The notes beneath the pieces are model-generated. The model was given only the letters and a program-made list of their open reading frames with translations. It was not told the DNA's origin and ran no database searches. From the NCBI GenBank assembly GCA_900095095.1, contig FMBT01000402.1:1-64000 (forward strand): DNA of 64,000 bases, given 5' to 3'. This document shows, in pieces, positions 11,837 to 22,288 of this stretch. The translations under genes were made by a program, and so were the position numbers. This stretch comes from Fragilariopsis cylindrus CCMP1102. Lineage: Eukaryota; Bacillariophyta; Bacillariophyceae; Bacillariales; Bacillariaceae. Every line of letters begins with the position of its first letter. Within the stretch, counting starts at the first letter, position 1.

Positions 11837-13952
11837 GGTGGGAAAAGAATGGTAAAATTGTAGTGTTGAGAGAATTACCAACGAAATTAAGAGGTGGTGG
11901 TCGTCGTAGTGATGACGACAACAATTGGAATGAATCTGTATTTGGCAGATCGGCAGGCACAGTCCATATACCAAGTATTATCGGACTGTTATGTCCAGGA
12001 TCCACAATATATGCATTAGATTTAATTGAATTAAATTCAAATACATTATTGCCTATTACTGATATTGATATTGATATTGATATTGAACAACAACAACAAA
12101 CGAGACAACAGCATGGTCGAATTGGTATAATACAAATGATAAAATTGGAAACGAAAGAAGGTCGTATTGGTTATAGTCCAATAAATTTAGATGGTTATCC
12201 ATTATTGTCACCAGGTCAACCAAATCAATATAATATGCAACTATTGTCAGATAATTGGATATGGAGAGTTACCTGTCCTAGTGGTGCCTATTTACGTGAT
12301 GGATTAGATTTAAATACCAATCATATATATACGTTACCATATGGATCGTTAATATCGGTATCGAAACGTTGTATTAATAATCAAGGTTTATCTAGAATAA
12401 AAACAACCGCTATAATACCAGGCGATGGCGATGATAAAAATGAAGTAATTCATGGATGGTGCTCTGAATTATTAAATCCATTAAGTGGACAACGAGGTAT
12501 TATTGCACAACCATTACCATATTGTATACCAGCTATATATAGAGTCACGTTACCTATTGGGTAAGTTCTTATTTCTATTTTATTCTTTTCATGTTAGTGT
12601 TATTCTATGTTATGCGTTGTACACTATTTTCTATTTTCTATTGAATTGCATTGAATTGAATTGAATTGAATTGCAATGAATGCGACTCTCTCTCTACCAG
12701 TAATGCAATTTTGGACGACGACAAACAGAAAGAAAAAAAATCCATCGCTTTTCTCGAGCCCGTATTAACAGTGGCAGGCACAAGTCTCCTGCGCTCCGCT
12801 CACGACTACAGTACTTGGCCAAAGAGACTACCCACCCACCCATCATCTTTTATTACCGCTACAGTAAATAAATCAATCAGGCTACTGTTTGTATGGAAAT
12901 GAACGAAACCCCACACTTTACGTTACGTTACGTTACGTCAGCCTCTTCATTCACCCCACATCGCATTCACATTGGAATAAATAACCCACTCACGTCACCC
13001 CAACCTTTGTCATCACTGATCCTTTTGTTTCCCTTCCTTCCTTCGTCCCTCCTCCTCCCATCTTTTTTTTCAATTGATTCGATTCGTATTATAGGGCTGT
13101 TATACGTAAGGATATTGAATTATCAAGTCCAAAAATTGGTATTGCTGAATATGGTACATTAATTAAAGTATGTAAAAGAGCTTTTAGTGAACATCCTATA
13201 CAAAATTGTATTGAACGATTACAACTTGTTGGTAACGGTGGTTGGATATCTATAAGATTAAATAGATTACCACCAGATGATGATTTAATTGTTGAATATG
13301 TTAATACTGATACTACTTTCGATCCTGATTCACCTGGTATATATCATTTAAATGAACAAAGACGTCAACGTCAAGTAGTAGAATCTGAATCTGATATACA
13401 ACGACGACAACAACAACAACGCCGTGAACTCGTCGGAAGAGGAAGAGAAACAACGAATAATACAGATGATTTATCATCGGTAGATGAAAATCACGAAAAT
13501 TATAATGATAATGGTAGTAATGATGAATTTTCATCTACTGAACTTGATGATGATTATGATCTTGACAATAGCAACAACCATGATAACAACAATCATGACA
13601 ATAATAATAACCATAATAGGATATCATATTGTGTTGTTTGTTTAACATCAGAATGTAATGCAACAATTGTGCACGGTGAAACTGGTCATGTTGTTTGTTG
13701 TTTAATTTGTGCACGTATATTAAAAGCAAGAGGTGACAATTGTCCAGGTACGTGTAGTGCTTTTGGCGCATTTCGCACAGTTCGTGTGTTCTATATAGAT
13801 ACAATTCATTTTATCTACCTTACAACTCTCTTTCCTATCTTTTTTTTATTTCTATTTTTATTCTTATATTCTTTCTCTGCTACTTCTTTCTATCTTTTTT
13901 TATAGTTTGTAGATTAAATATTGATTTGGTTATACAGCACTTTTATGCGTAG
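10903..13952 (+). CDS. MDM2-type RING finger protein with two SH3-like repeats, three exons
   Basis: Exons 10903-12560, 13095-13747 and 13906-13952 join in frame to 785 residues. Introns are 534 bp (gtaagt...tatag) and 158 bp (gtacgt...tatag). The N-terminal third is Ser/Asn/Gln/Arg-rich. Two related segments follow: one with WRVTCPSGAYLRDGLDL, GSLISVSKR and HGWCSELLN; one with YRVTLPIGAVIRKDIEL, GTLIKVCKR and GGWISIRLN. The C-terminus is a RING of the MDM2 type: CVVC, ATIVHGETGHVVCCLIC, ARILKARGDNCP, then VCRLNIDLVIQHF from exon 3. Without the 47-bp last exon the RING lacks its final Cys, which supports the splice. It is probably an E3 ubiquitin ligase; substrate unknown. An upstream in-frame GTG at 10804 is less likely as start than the ATG at 10903. 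Confidence 0.85.
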
Positions 13953-14839
13953 AAAAACAAATGCAAAAGATCCGTACAACAATATCAAAGTTGTACGAGA
14001 AGAGTGAGAAACAAATTATCGCGCGCGATAAAATATAATAGTTTTTACAGTGAAAATTACCGGATGCTCCAGATTTTTGTGTACAATTTTGTAGATTTCT
14101 TGCATCCATTAAAATAAAAGAGCAAACAGAGATAAACATAGGACGAAAAAAGGCCCTCCCAGGAACGATGCTGTATGCCGGTAGTGATTAGGAAGAGTTT
14201 AAGAAGATTAAAATGTTTGGCAAATAGTAATGGCAACAGCGACGACAAAAAGAAGAAGATCATGAAGGCACGTCGTGCAACTCTAATTAAAACTGGAAGG
14301 ATTGAAGTATCAGTATATCATATAATGATAAGTCCATGGACGGGTTAACAAAATGTGATGTTCATCATTCTTGATAACGTCAATGCTCATATTAGAACTA
14401 ATAGTGGAATGATTATCATAGTACACAGTTATATATGAGAAGCAATTCTGAAGAAAAAATGTGAAATCTTCATTTCGGACATTTTGTATAAAGAAGTTCA
14501 AACTATCTTCAAATAATACTGCTTCGACGGTGTAGAGTCCTTCTTTGCCATACGCTTTGGGGCTTAGCTAGTTTTTAAAAAAATAACTCCTGCTACTGAA
14601 CTCCGACTGGAGGGGAGAAAAGTAGACGAAATAAAAGGAGGTATCGTCTTTCGCTTCCGTATTCGATTGTCAACAAAAGGATAGAAGACTGAACACGAAT
14701 CGACATGACACGGCACGGCCGTTAGGACAATTTTGACCGTACGGTAACCTACACGTTACTTTCGTCATAATCAATCACTTTACCGTATTGTATTGTATTG
14801 AATTGAATTGGAATCATTTTCTATATTTCTATTATTTAT
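13953..14839. other. Spacer between convergent genes
   Basis: About 890 bp between the 3' end of the plus-strand RING gene and the 3' end of the minus-strand fusion gene. Frames of up to 69 codons are present on the minus strand but show no recognisable motif. No RNA gene seen. Confidence 0.5.
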
Positions 14840-17800
14840 TTATTTCTTCTTTTTTAGTGGAATAATAATATTCCCATTTGTATATCGTCGAATAACTGGT
14901 TCACGTGGTTCAATCCAACCAAGTCGACGAGATACATACATACCTAAACAAACAGATTCGGCAACATCTGTTTTGAATTTACCAATATGTTCCTCCAGTG
15001 AATCACGACAACCATAATCATTCACAATTTGACGTGCAATTAATCGTGATGCTTCTTTGGCACTCTTTCCATTGGAACATTCTTTAGTTGTTAATAATTC
15101 CGAACGCCATTCTTCTGGTGATACTCTTAATATAGAATAATTATTCGGTGATAGTGCTGCAGCATTGGACCATATATCTAATAATTCGACATCACCACCT
15201 TCAATAGCAATATGAGTAATTTTCCATTTGGTGGTGGAGGATGACTCGTCGTCGTCGTCCTTCTTCTGCTCCTCCTTATCATCAACATCAACATCCCCAA
15301 CAACTATACTACTACTACTTTGTACTTCTTGTACTACTACCTCATTTTCCCATTTATACAGTATATCAATAATATCATTTTGTAATTTTTTACGATTTAA
15401 AAAATCAAATTGTTCATATCGTAATAGTAAACCAGTATTTGAAAATAAACTGATACCAGATTTTAATCCAAGATCCACTGACATTAATAATTTATTTTTA
15501 TTGATGATGCTACTAGCATTATCATCATCATTACTCTCATCATCATAGTAATCATTACCACCTCCGGCAACTGGTTGTTGATGTTGTTGTCCATTATTAT
15601 TATTTATACGACCAAAGAATGAACCTTCATTATTCCTATTGTTAGAAAATAATCTTTGATTAATAGTTCTATCATCCATTTTTAATATTTCAATATTAGG
15701 ACTAACATTATCAGCATCATTCCTGTCATCATTATTATTATTCTTATTATTATGAAAGACTCGTACCACCACTGGACCATTTTCTAAATGGGTTGCCATA
15801 CCTAAGTTAGCATTTGCTGCATTAATAATGATTGTTTCGTCATATTTATTTTTAGCGGAAGAACCAAATTTACGTTTAGTGATACCCCGTCCTTCATGGA
15901 TATGTCCGACGAACCATACTTTGGGTGGTATCGATAAACGACGTATAGAATTATTTAAAAATGACGATCCCACATGTTTCCCGGTATATGTTTTATCTAA
16001 TATCTTATAGGGTGGTATATGGGATGCAACAATTAAACTTGATGAATCACTGCCACCATCAGCAGATGGTAATCTTGATTTTTGTTGGTGTTGTTGTTGA
16101 CCTTTCAATACACCCGATTCGGATAATTTACGTGCATTCCCATATGGAATGAATGTAAAATCAAATTTTTCATATATAGTTAATGTTTTCGGGGATGTGA
16201 TATACATTGCTTTTGAGGTGGTAAAATCATACCGTATTGGATCATGATTGCCTCGAATTACAATTTTATAGGGTATATGAGTTTGTTTTGCTAACCAAGT
16301 ATCAAATTTTAGTAAGGAATGATATTCTTTTTGTTTCGAACTATTATCTAAGGCAAAGTCACCAAGATGCAAAAGAACATCACCATCGGGTAACGTCTCA
16401 CCCAGCTGGTCTTCAAATCCATGTGTATCACTAATAACAACAATATCAATATATTCCGGCGGATGTATTATTACTTCATCTTCTTCTTCCAATCCTTCCG
16501 TTCGTTCATCATTCCGTAATTTCAATAGTTCTTCTGTTGATAGTTTGGGAGTAATAACAGTAGTATCATCGATATCGATATCAACATCGATATCGATATC
16601 GACATCGACATCAACATCAACATCGGTTACGGCAGTAGTAGTAGTAGTAGCAGCAGCAGAAGTAGTGTCATAGAATGATTTGGTTGTTGTCGACAAAGCA
16701 TTGCTACTGCTACCAGATGGATTTGGATTTGGATAACCATTAATATGATTGACAAATGCTTTGGAGGATGGTAACATCATCATACCAGTATTTTCATTTT
16801 CGTCATGTTCTATTTGTGTAGAGATGGCATATATATTCTCTTCTAATTCTCGACGTAATCGTTCGGCATAGATGATACGATCACCTGTTTGTTCTTTACG
16901 ATTCCGTTTGGACGAGGGATTATTTTGTACTTCTTTCCATTTTGCCAGTAATATATCTTGTTGATGACGTGGTATACCCTCGACATAACTATTACTCTCA
17001 TCTCCATCATTATTATCTGAATTATTTGGTGTTGTTGTGGTCAATTGATCTAACATGGAGGGTCCACGTAATGCTAATTTTCTACGTAAGGATTGGACTC
17101 GAGAATCTAATTTTTTACGTTTATTATTAGTTTTACGTTTTCGTCGATCACCTAATTGAATTTCAGCATCTAATAATTGTCCACGTAATTTAATTTCTAT
17201 ATCTAATTGATCTAATTTTAATTTTTCCTCTATTGTCAATCCAACCGATGATGAGACTATTGAGCTTGATTCTTCCTTCATCTCTTCCTCTTCATTTTCA
17301 TTTTTTACAACTATAACTGGTGGTTTTTGGTATTCTTGTTGTGCAACGAATTCTAAATCATCTAAAAATGTTTGTGGATTAATAAAATGATATTCATTCT
17401 TCACCGCACGTCGACAACGTGATATTAATTCCACATCCGCGGTCACTACAATCGTTTTTCCTCTACCGATACCATTATTACTATTACTGTTGTTGTTGTT
17501 GTTGTTGTTGTCAGAATTGTTATTGTTATTGAAGAAGGTAAAACAGGTGTCATCACCAACACCTTTCGCTATGATATCATCAGCCTTACAAGCATTTCCA
17601 CTAAAGACAATAGCAAATTGTTTCTCTTCTAGGTAGTAGGCAGACGGTGGTGATCCACGATCACCACCATGATCAATGACGACAATTACTTTATTTTGTA
17701 AATGAAAATGATTCAACCATAATTCTGTTTTATCTAACATATCTTGATGACTAAATAAAAAACCAGCTTTGCCACGAACATTTTCCAGATCAATCCAAAT

Positions 17801-18022
17801 GGCAGAGGATAAATCTGATGCATTTGATGATTCATTACTTGATTCACTACCACTACTTCCAATTTGTCGATAGAGATCCAGATGATGTGTACCCGATTTC
17901 AAGCAGTGTGCTTTCTGTTGTTGCTGCTGATTCTTATTGGGATTTCTATTCCGTTTTCCACCCATTGACAACAATGCTGATAGTAAAGGAAGTATAAGAC
18001 ACGATGAAGAAAAGAAGATCAT
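14840..18022 (-). CDS. NYN/PIN-like, calcineurin-type phosphoesterase, RuvC-like fusion protein
   Basis: A single uninterrupted 1060-residue frame from ATG 18022. Residues 1-20 are hydrophobic, which could be a signal or organelle-targeting sequence. Residues 74-225 look like a NYN/PIN (YacP-like) nuclease: IDLEN with D78, VIDHGGDRG with D117, CKADDIIAKGV, and IVVTADVEL with D196, interrupted by an Asn run. A charged helical linker follows. Residues 525-755 are a calcineurin-type metallophosphoesterase with all main metal motifs: SDTHG, LGDF, GNHD, ASHIPP and GHIHEG. Residues 845-1035 resemble a RuvC/RNase H fold: MSVDLGLKSGISLF (D850), IAIEGGD (E941) and KTDVAESVCLG (D1019, E1022). The three folds each normally form separate nucleic-acid or phosphoester enzymes; their union implies an RNA/DNA-processing enzyme, which is inference. 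The low-complexity linkers (Asn runs, a VDVDIDID tract) are diatom-like. Confidence 0.8.
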   Translation of the reverse strand: MIFFSSSCLILPLLSALLSMGGKRNRNPNKNQQQQQKAHCLKSGTHHLDLYRQIGSSGSESSNESSNASDLSSAIWIDLENVRGKAGFLFSHQDMLDKTELWLNHFHLQNKVIVVIDHGGDRGSPPSAYYLEEKQFAIVFSGNACKADDIIAKGVGDDTCFTFFNNNNNSDNNNNNNNSNSNNGIGRGKTIVVTADVELISRCRRAVKNEYHFINPQTFLDDLEFVAQQEYQKPPVIVVKNENEEEEMKEESSSIVSSSVGLTIEEKLKLDQLDIEIKLRGQLLDAEIQLGDRRKRKTNNKRKKLDSRVQSLRRKLALRGPSMLDQLTTTTPNNSDNNDGDESNSYVEGIPRHQQDILLAKWKEVQNNPSSKRNRKEQTGDRIIYAERLRRELEENIYAISTQIEHDENENTGMMMLPSSKAFVNHINGYPNPNPSGSSSNALSTTTKSFYDTTSAAATTTTTAVTDVDVDVDVDIDIDVDIDIDDTTVITPKLSTEELLKLRNDERTEGLEEEDEVIIHPPEYIDIVVISDTHGFEDQLGETLPDGDVLLHLGDFALDNSSKQKEYHSLLKFDTWLAKQTHIPYKIVIRGNHDPIRYDFTTSKAMYITSPKTLTIYEKFDFTFIPYGNARKLSESGVLKGQQQHQQKSRLPSADGGSDSSSLIVASHIPPYKILDKTYTGKHVGSSFLNNSIRRLSIPPKVWFVGHIHEGRGITKRKFGSSAKNKYDETIIINAANANLGMATHLENGPVVVRVFHNNKNNNNDDRNDADNVSPNIEILKMDDRTINQRLFSNNRNNEGSFFGRINNNNGQQHQQPVAGGGNDYYDDESNDDDNASSIINKNKLLMSVDLGLKSGISLFSNTGLLLRYEQFDFLNRKKLQNDIIDILYKWENEVVVQEVQSSSSIVVGDVDVDDKEEQKKDDDDESSSTTKWKITHIAIEGGDVELLDIWSNAAALSPNNYSILRVSPEEWRSELLTTKECSNGKSAKEASRLIARQIVNDYGCRDSLEEHIGKFKTDVAESVCLGMYVSRRLGWIEPREPVIRRYTNGNIIIPLKKKK

Positions 18023-19180
18023 CTTACTTTACTGACGTACAGTAGTGAGAATCTTGATCTTGTTTGTGTCTTTGTTCCGTTTAGATTTCTGTTTCTCCGT
18101 AGACAGTGTCAGCCCCCCAAATCTATCTGTCTATCTATCTACTGAGAATGACTATAACTGCTTGTTCTGATAGACAGCTGTGTCGTTCAACTTGTTTGAG
18201 GAGTGAAAGTGGGTCTATTTTCGAATGTCGAAAGAATCAATCAATCGATCCTTCCATGATGATGTGAAATATTTTCGATGTCTTTTGAATAATCATGCCT
18301 GCCGATGATAAAAGCAACAAGAACTGATGGCCATCGTGTGTTTGGAAGGCAAGTCAATGTGATGTTTCTATTCCAGACGTGGATGAAGATGAAAAATTCA
18401 AAATCAATCGAGTTAATCAAATTAAATCAAATCACGAATACTGACTACAGTAATCCGAGGATGTAACTTGAAACTCGACTCCCTCGACTGACTCATTCGG
18501 GAATCATTCGATTCATTCACATACAGGCAAAACATTCGTTCATTTATTTCACGAGAAATTTCGCGAAGAACAAAAAAGGAAAAACAAAACCAAAATCTTT
18601 AAATGCATACCTCTCCAACCAGGAACATATCCACGATGGAAAATAAAGCGCTCCTATCCTGTCTGTATTGTCTGTTGCGTTGCTGCCTTGTTTTTTTCTG
18701 TTCCCGTTTCTCTTCTTCATTTAGAAATATGCATCGTTGACAGGCCAACAGTAGCATTTATAGTAGGATAATCGGAGCTGTCCACGATTAATCACCCTTT
18801 AGCTAGCTAGCTAGCTACGCAGCAGAAGCGAGCGAGCGTGTGTGAGAGAGAGAAAGAGAGAGAGAGAAATGCAAAAAACACGGGTATTCCAGACTAGAAA
18901 AAAAATAGTTTTCTTAATTTCATTCTCCCACAATATAATTATATTATATTATATTATTTTCTATCTTGTTCATCTTGTCGCAACGAGGATCAAATCAACA
19001 AACACAAGACTATAGGTATGTTTCGGAAATGAATGTGTTGTTGTTGTTGTTGTTGTTGTGATAAATGAATCTAAATCGAAATGAATGAATGAATCAAATT
19101 GTTGTTTACAGTACACGATGATAAACTTATCTCTAATATGTATTTTTCGTAATCTCATCTTCTTGTCGATAACAGCCACG
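18023..19180. other. Divergent intergenic region
   Basis: About 1.16 kb between the divergently transcribed fusion gene (starting 18022) and the LRR-like gene (starting 19181), so it should hold both promoters. It contains CTATCTATCTAT-type and AGCTAGCTAGCTAG repeats, a GA tract near 18845-18870, TACAGTA at about 18030, 18440 and 19107, and TGACTCA near 18493. A CAA/TTG run lies near 19040. Confidence 0.5.
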
Positions 19181-21196
19181 ATGAATACTCGTAGTCAAGA
19201 CAACGAAGACCGAACTGTCACATTAACAACGTATGGAGACGTCGGTGCACCTGGTCGTGGCCCATATGGTCAGACTGATAAAAGATATAACATTGATGAA
19301 ACTTTTGTGCTAAGACTTGGTGGAAGTTGTTTCTCCTTATTATCGGGCCTTTCTAGTCTTACAAATTTGATGAAGATCGAATTCAAAGGTCTTGTATCAT
19401 TTCCTGTAGAAGAATTAAGCCGACTACCGAACTTAACTGATCTACACTGTGAAGGTTGTAAAAATTTTGCAGCACCAGACTCCAATTATCAGTTAACGTC
19501 CCTTAAATGTTTTACGATGCTAGGTAATGGTCCTCACGATTCTAATTTCAATGATTGGATAGTCCGTTCTTTACCAGTATTGGAGGAGTTGCACTTCGGC
19601 GATTCTGTACGACCCGATGGACCTAATCCTTATCCTGACGAGGATCGCCCAGGTATTTGCACTACTCTTCAGTCTAATGACTGTGTATTCAACCAGAGTC
19701 TTCAGATCTTAAAGGTCAGTGATTGGCGAATGTTTCAGAATCACAACGTTGCCGAGATTATTGAAGGGGATATTTTACCTATATTTCCGAATCTGAGACA
19801 CATCGATACGCGTCATTGTTTCTGTCGTTTTGAATTCGGAAGCGACGGTGAGCCCAGTTCTCTTGGAACCGTCGTTGCGTCATCATCTGATCATGAAGCT
19901 ACTGTGAATGATAATCAACATATAATCGTCACCTTGTTAACTTTCAAGGAAGCGGATGAAGAAGTAGATGGTTGCGGTAGATATAATAAGATTGATAGGG
20001 AATACAACATTAACGAAACTACCGTTCTTGACATTTGTATGGAAAGAGATCGTGTATGGGTGTTATCTGATAATATTCAGAATCTTATAAACTTGACGAA
20101 AATCAACTTACATAATATCGTGTCATTTCCGCTCGAGCAACTTGCTATATTGCCGAACCTAACGGATTTAGACCTGTCAAATTGTGAGCACTTTGATATT
20201 CCCGACTCAATTCAGTTTAAGTCCCTAAAAAGGTTTGCGGTGATGGAAACGCTATTCAGGAACGACCCGGATCGTTCTAATTTTAATAAGTGGATAGTCC
20301 GTTCGTTGCCAGTATTGGAGGAGTTATACTACAGCGATAGCCCATTTCGGGGAGACAATCAAAACTGCATTTACACTGCTCTTCAGCGTGACGATTGTGT
20401 ATTCAACCAGAGTCTTCGGATCTTAGAAATCAGCATAAATGTTGATAACCTCATCGAAACTATTCTAGTCGATATTATACCCAAATTTCCGAATGTTCGA
20501 CACCTCGACACCCGAGCTGGCTATGCCGAAGAATTGAATAACAATATTATTTTTATGGATGACGGGTTCATGGGTGCCAATAGTTTAAAGAGTTTAAAGA
20601 ACATCGCACAACGACTCAAACACATCAATACGTCAAATATCAAGCTGCGTACGATTCAAGGATTGTTGGATGGTTTTTTAAGATTAAAAATGACAACCTA
20701 TCCCAAAGAAAAACAAATTCTTTTACATGACATGAGTGAAATGAGAGGAGATTTGACAGTAGAGCAGCTACTAGAAGATCCCGAAGAAACGCAAGCGATG
20801 TTGTCAATTCTAAGTTCCTTTAGATACCTTTACAACATAGGTAACTATCGTCTCAATCAAGAGGTGGAATCAAGACTGAGAATCAATCATGGTGGGGGAG
20901 CCCTTGTGGACGGTCATTCTCATCGCGATAAACCGATCCCATTAAATAATTGGCCAATGATATTAGAACGTGTATATGATCAGTCGAAATGTACCTTTGC
21001 AAAGAATATATCGTATAAGTGTAGTGAGCAGATGCACGAAGATTCTAAATTTATTATGGGCGAAAGAAATGCTACAGGCATCCACAATTTGGTTCGGGAT
21101 GGTCCTATTTTTCAACATATACTTCAACTAGGGAAGATGAAGGTACCAACGCCACCACATCAGATTATCTCCAGAAAACGCAAGGATCCGAACTGA
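19181..21196 (+). CDS. Leucine-rich-repeat-like protein with internal duplication
   Basis: The frame is open from ATG 19085 (703 residues). I prefer ATG 19181 (671 residues, starting MNTRSQDNED) because homology between the two internal halves begins just after it. The upstream 32 residues contain a hydrophobic stretch, so the longer form could carry a signal peptide. Two halves of about 220-230 residues align: each has a VTL..Y opening, irregular LRR-type strands (LTNLMKIEF/LINLTKINL, LPNLTDLHCEGC/LPNLTDLDLSNC), FN.WIVRSLPVLEEL, DDCVFNQSL.IL, and FPN.RH.DTR. The C-terminal 200 residues are helical and charged and not recognised. The role is probably protein-protein interaction; no catalytic motif is seen. 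No intron is needed. The codon usage looks less repetitive than neighbouring genes. Confidence 0.75.
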   Translation: MNTRSQDNEDRTVTLTTYGDVGAPGRGPYGQTDKRYNIDETFVLRLGGSCFSLLSGLSSLTNLMKIEFKGLVSFPVEELSRLPNLTDLHCEGCKNFAAPDSNYQLTSLKCFTMLGNGPHDSNFNDWIVRSLPVLEELHFGDSVRPDGPNPYPDEDRPGICTTLQSNDCVFNQSLQILKVSDWRMFQNHNVAEIIEGDILPIFPNLRHIDTRHCFCRFEFGSDGEPSSLGTVVASSSDHEATVNDNQHIIVTLLTFKEADEEVDGCGRYNKIDREYNINETTVLDICMERDRVWVLSDNIQNLINLTKINLHNIVSFPLEQLAILPNLTDLDLSNCEHFDIPDSIQFKSLKRFAVMETLFRNDPDRSNFNKWIVRSLPVLEELYYSDSPFRGDNQNCIYTALQRDDCVFNQSLRILEISINVDNLIETILVDIIPKFPNVRHLDTRAGYAEELNNNIIFMDDGFMGANSLKSLKNIAQRLKHINTSNIKLRTIQGLLDGFLRLKMTTYPKEKQILLHDMSEMRGDLTVEQLLEDPEETQAMLSILSSFRYLYNIGNYRLNQEVESRLRINHGGGALVDGHSHRDKPIPLNNWPMILERVYDQSKCTFAKNISYKCSEQMHEDSKFIMGERNATGIHNLVRDGPIFQHILQLGKMKVPTPPHQIISRKRKDPN

Positions 21197-22288
21197 CTAT
21201 CAAATGATTATTTCTATAAATCTCCTGTCGGAAAATCTGTAGGACCTATAGTTCCCGCCGCTCCATGAACTATAATATGATCCCTTTCTACATAAATAAG
21301 TGGATGTTATTCTACTTTGAAAAAGAACAACCAAAAGTTTATCCACAATAATTCTCTATAACAACTTCGAGGAAATCCAAGTACTCTAACTCACAATATT
21401 AACTCCTATTACTAATAGTACGTAAGAAAATAATTGTAACCTAACTAGTACAGTAGGCATAGTAGGTAGTTATGGTTGACCATTTGCTGGCAGTAGCAGT
21501 AGTAGCAGTAGTAGTTACAGTCTTATGTAAATTTGTAGTTGTTTATAGTTAAATTGTTAATAGCTTACTACAATATTGCTATCGTGTGTGTCACTACATA
21601 CTAATCACCACTTGTCCTCAGTGTAGTAATTTTCAACCAATGATGAAAGAAGGACTGTTTAAGGCCCGTTATGTTCACAGCTGTTATAAATGCCGTGCCA
21701 TTATTATTTTGAAGACTATCTTAGACCTTTCATTTTCCTCTGACGTGTGAGGAGTGCTGTTTGTGGTTAGAAAGATCTCATCGTGCGTTGATGTGCGTGC
21801 TGAGACGATTTATTTTATTTTTAATGATGGTGTGATGATTGATTGATGTGAAGGTTCTTCATTCACGTTCTGCCTCTCTGGGCGCGGTTTCACGACATGA
21901 ACATACCGTCAGGGGTAATAAATTTCCCCATACCGTATCGTCCCAAACACCTTGACAAAGAAAGGCAGATCAAATAGTCAAATAAAGAGGAGCAAGTCAG
22001 ACATTACGCTACCGTAGTCATCAATAGAAATAGATCTCAAATTACTGTATAAACTTGATAAAGAAGGCGGAGCGAATAACTAAGTAGAGAGGAATAAGTT
22101 AGACGCCACTGCTCTACTACAGACACCAGCAGACGAACGAGAGAAATAGAGTGATAGAGTGATAGAGGAGAGGATATAGATGCGACGAGAGGAGAGGAGG
22201 AACAAAAACACCCACGACCCTACATAAACTACCGTGTGCAACAATAGCAGAGAGAGAGGAGAGGAAATATATAACCGACGGCATAAAT
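21197..22288. other. Intergenic region between two plus-strand genes
   Basis: About 1.1 kb with no gene. Contains a GTAGCAGTAGTAGCAGTAG-type repeat near 21495-21520. Two partly similar segments occur: around 21950-21990 and 22045-22085 both carry CTTGA(C/T)AAAGAA followed by a GCAGATC/GCGGAGC stretch, AAATA and AGTAGAGAGGA-like sequence. This probably includes the promoter of the gene at 22289. Confidence 0.45.
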
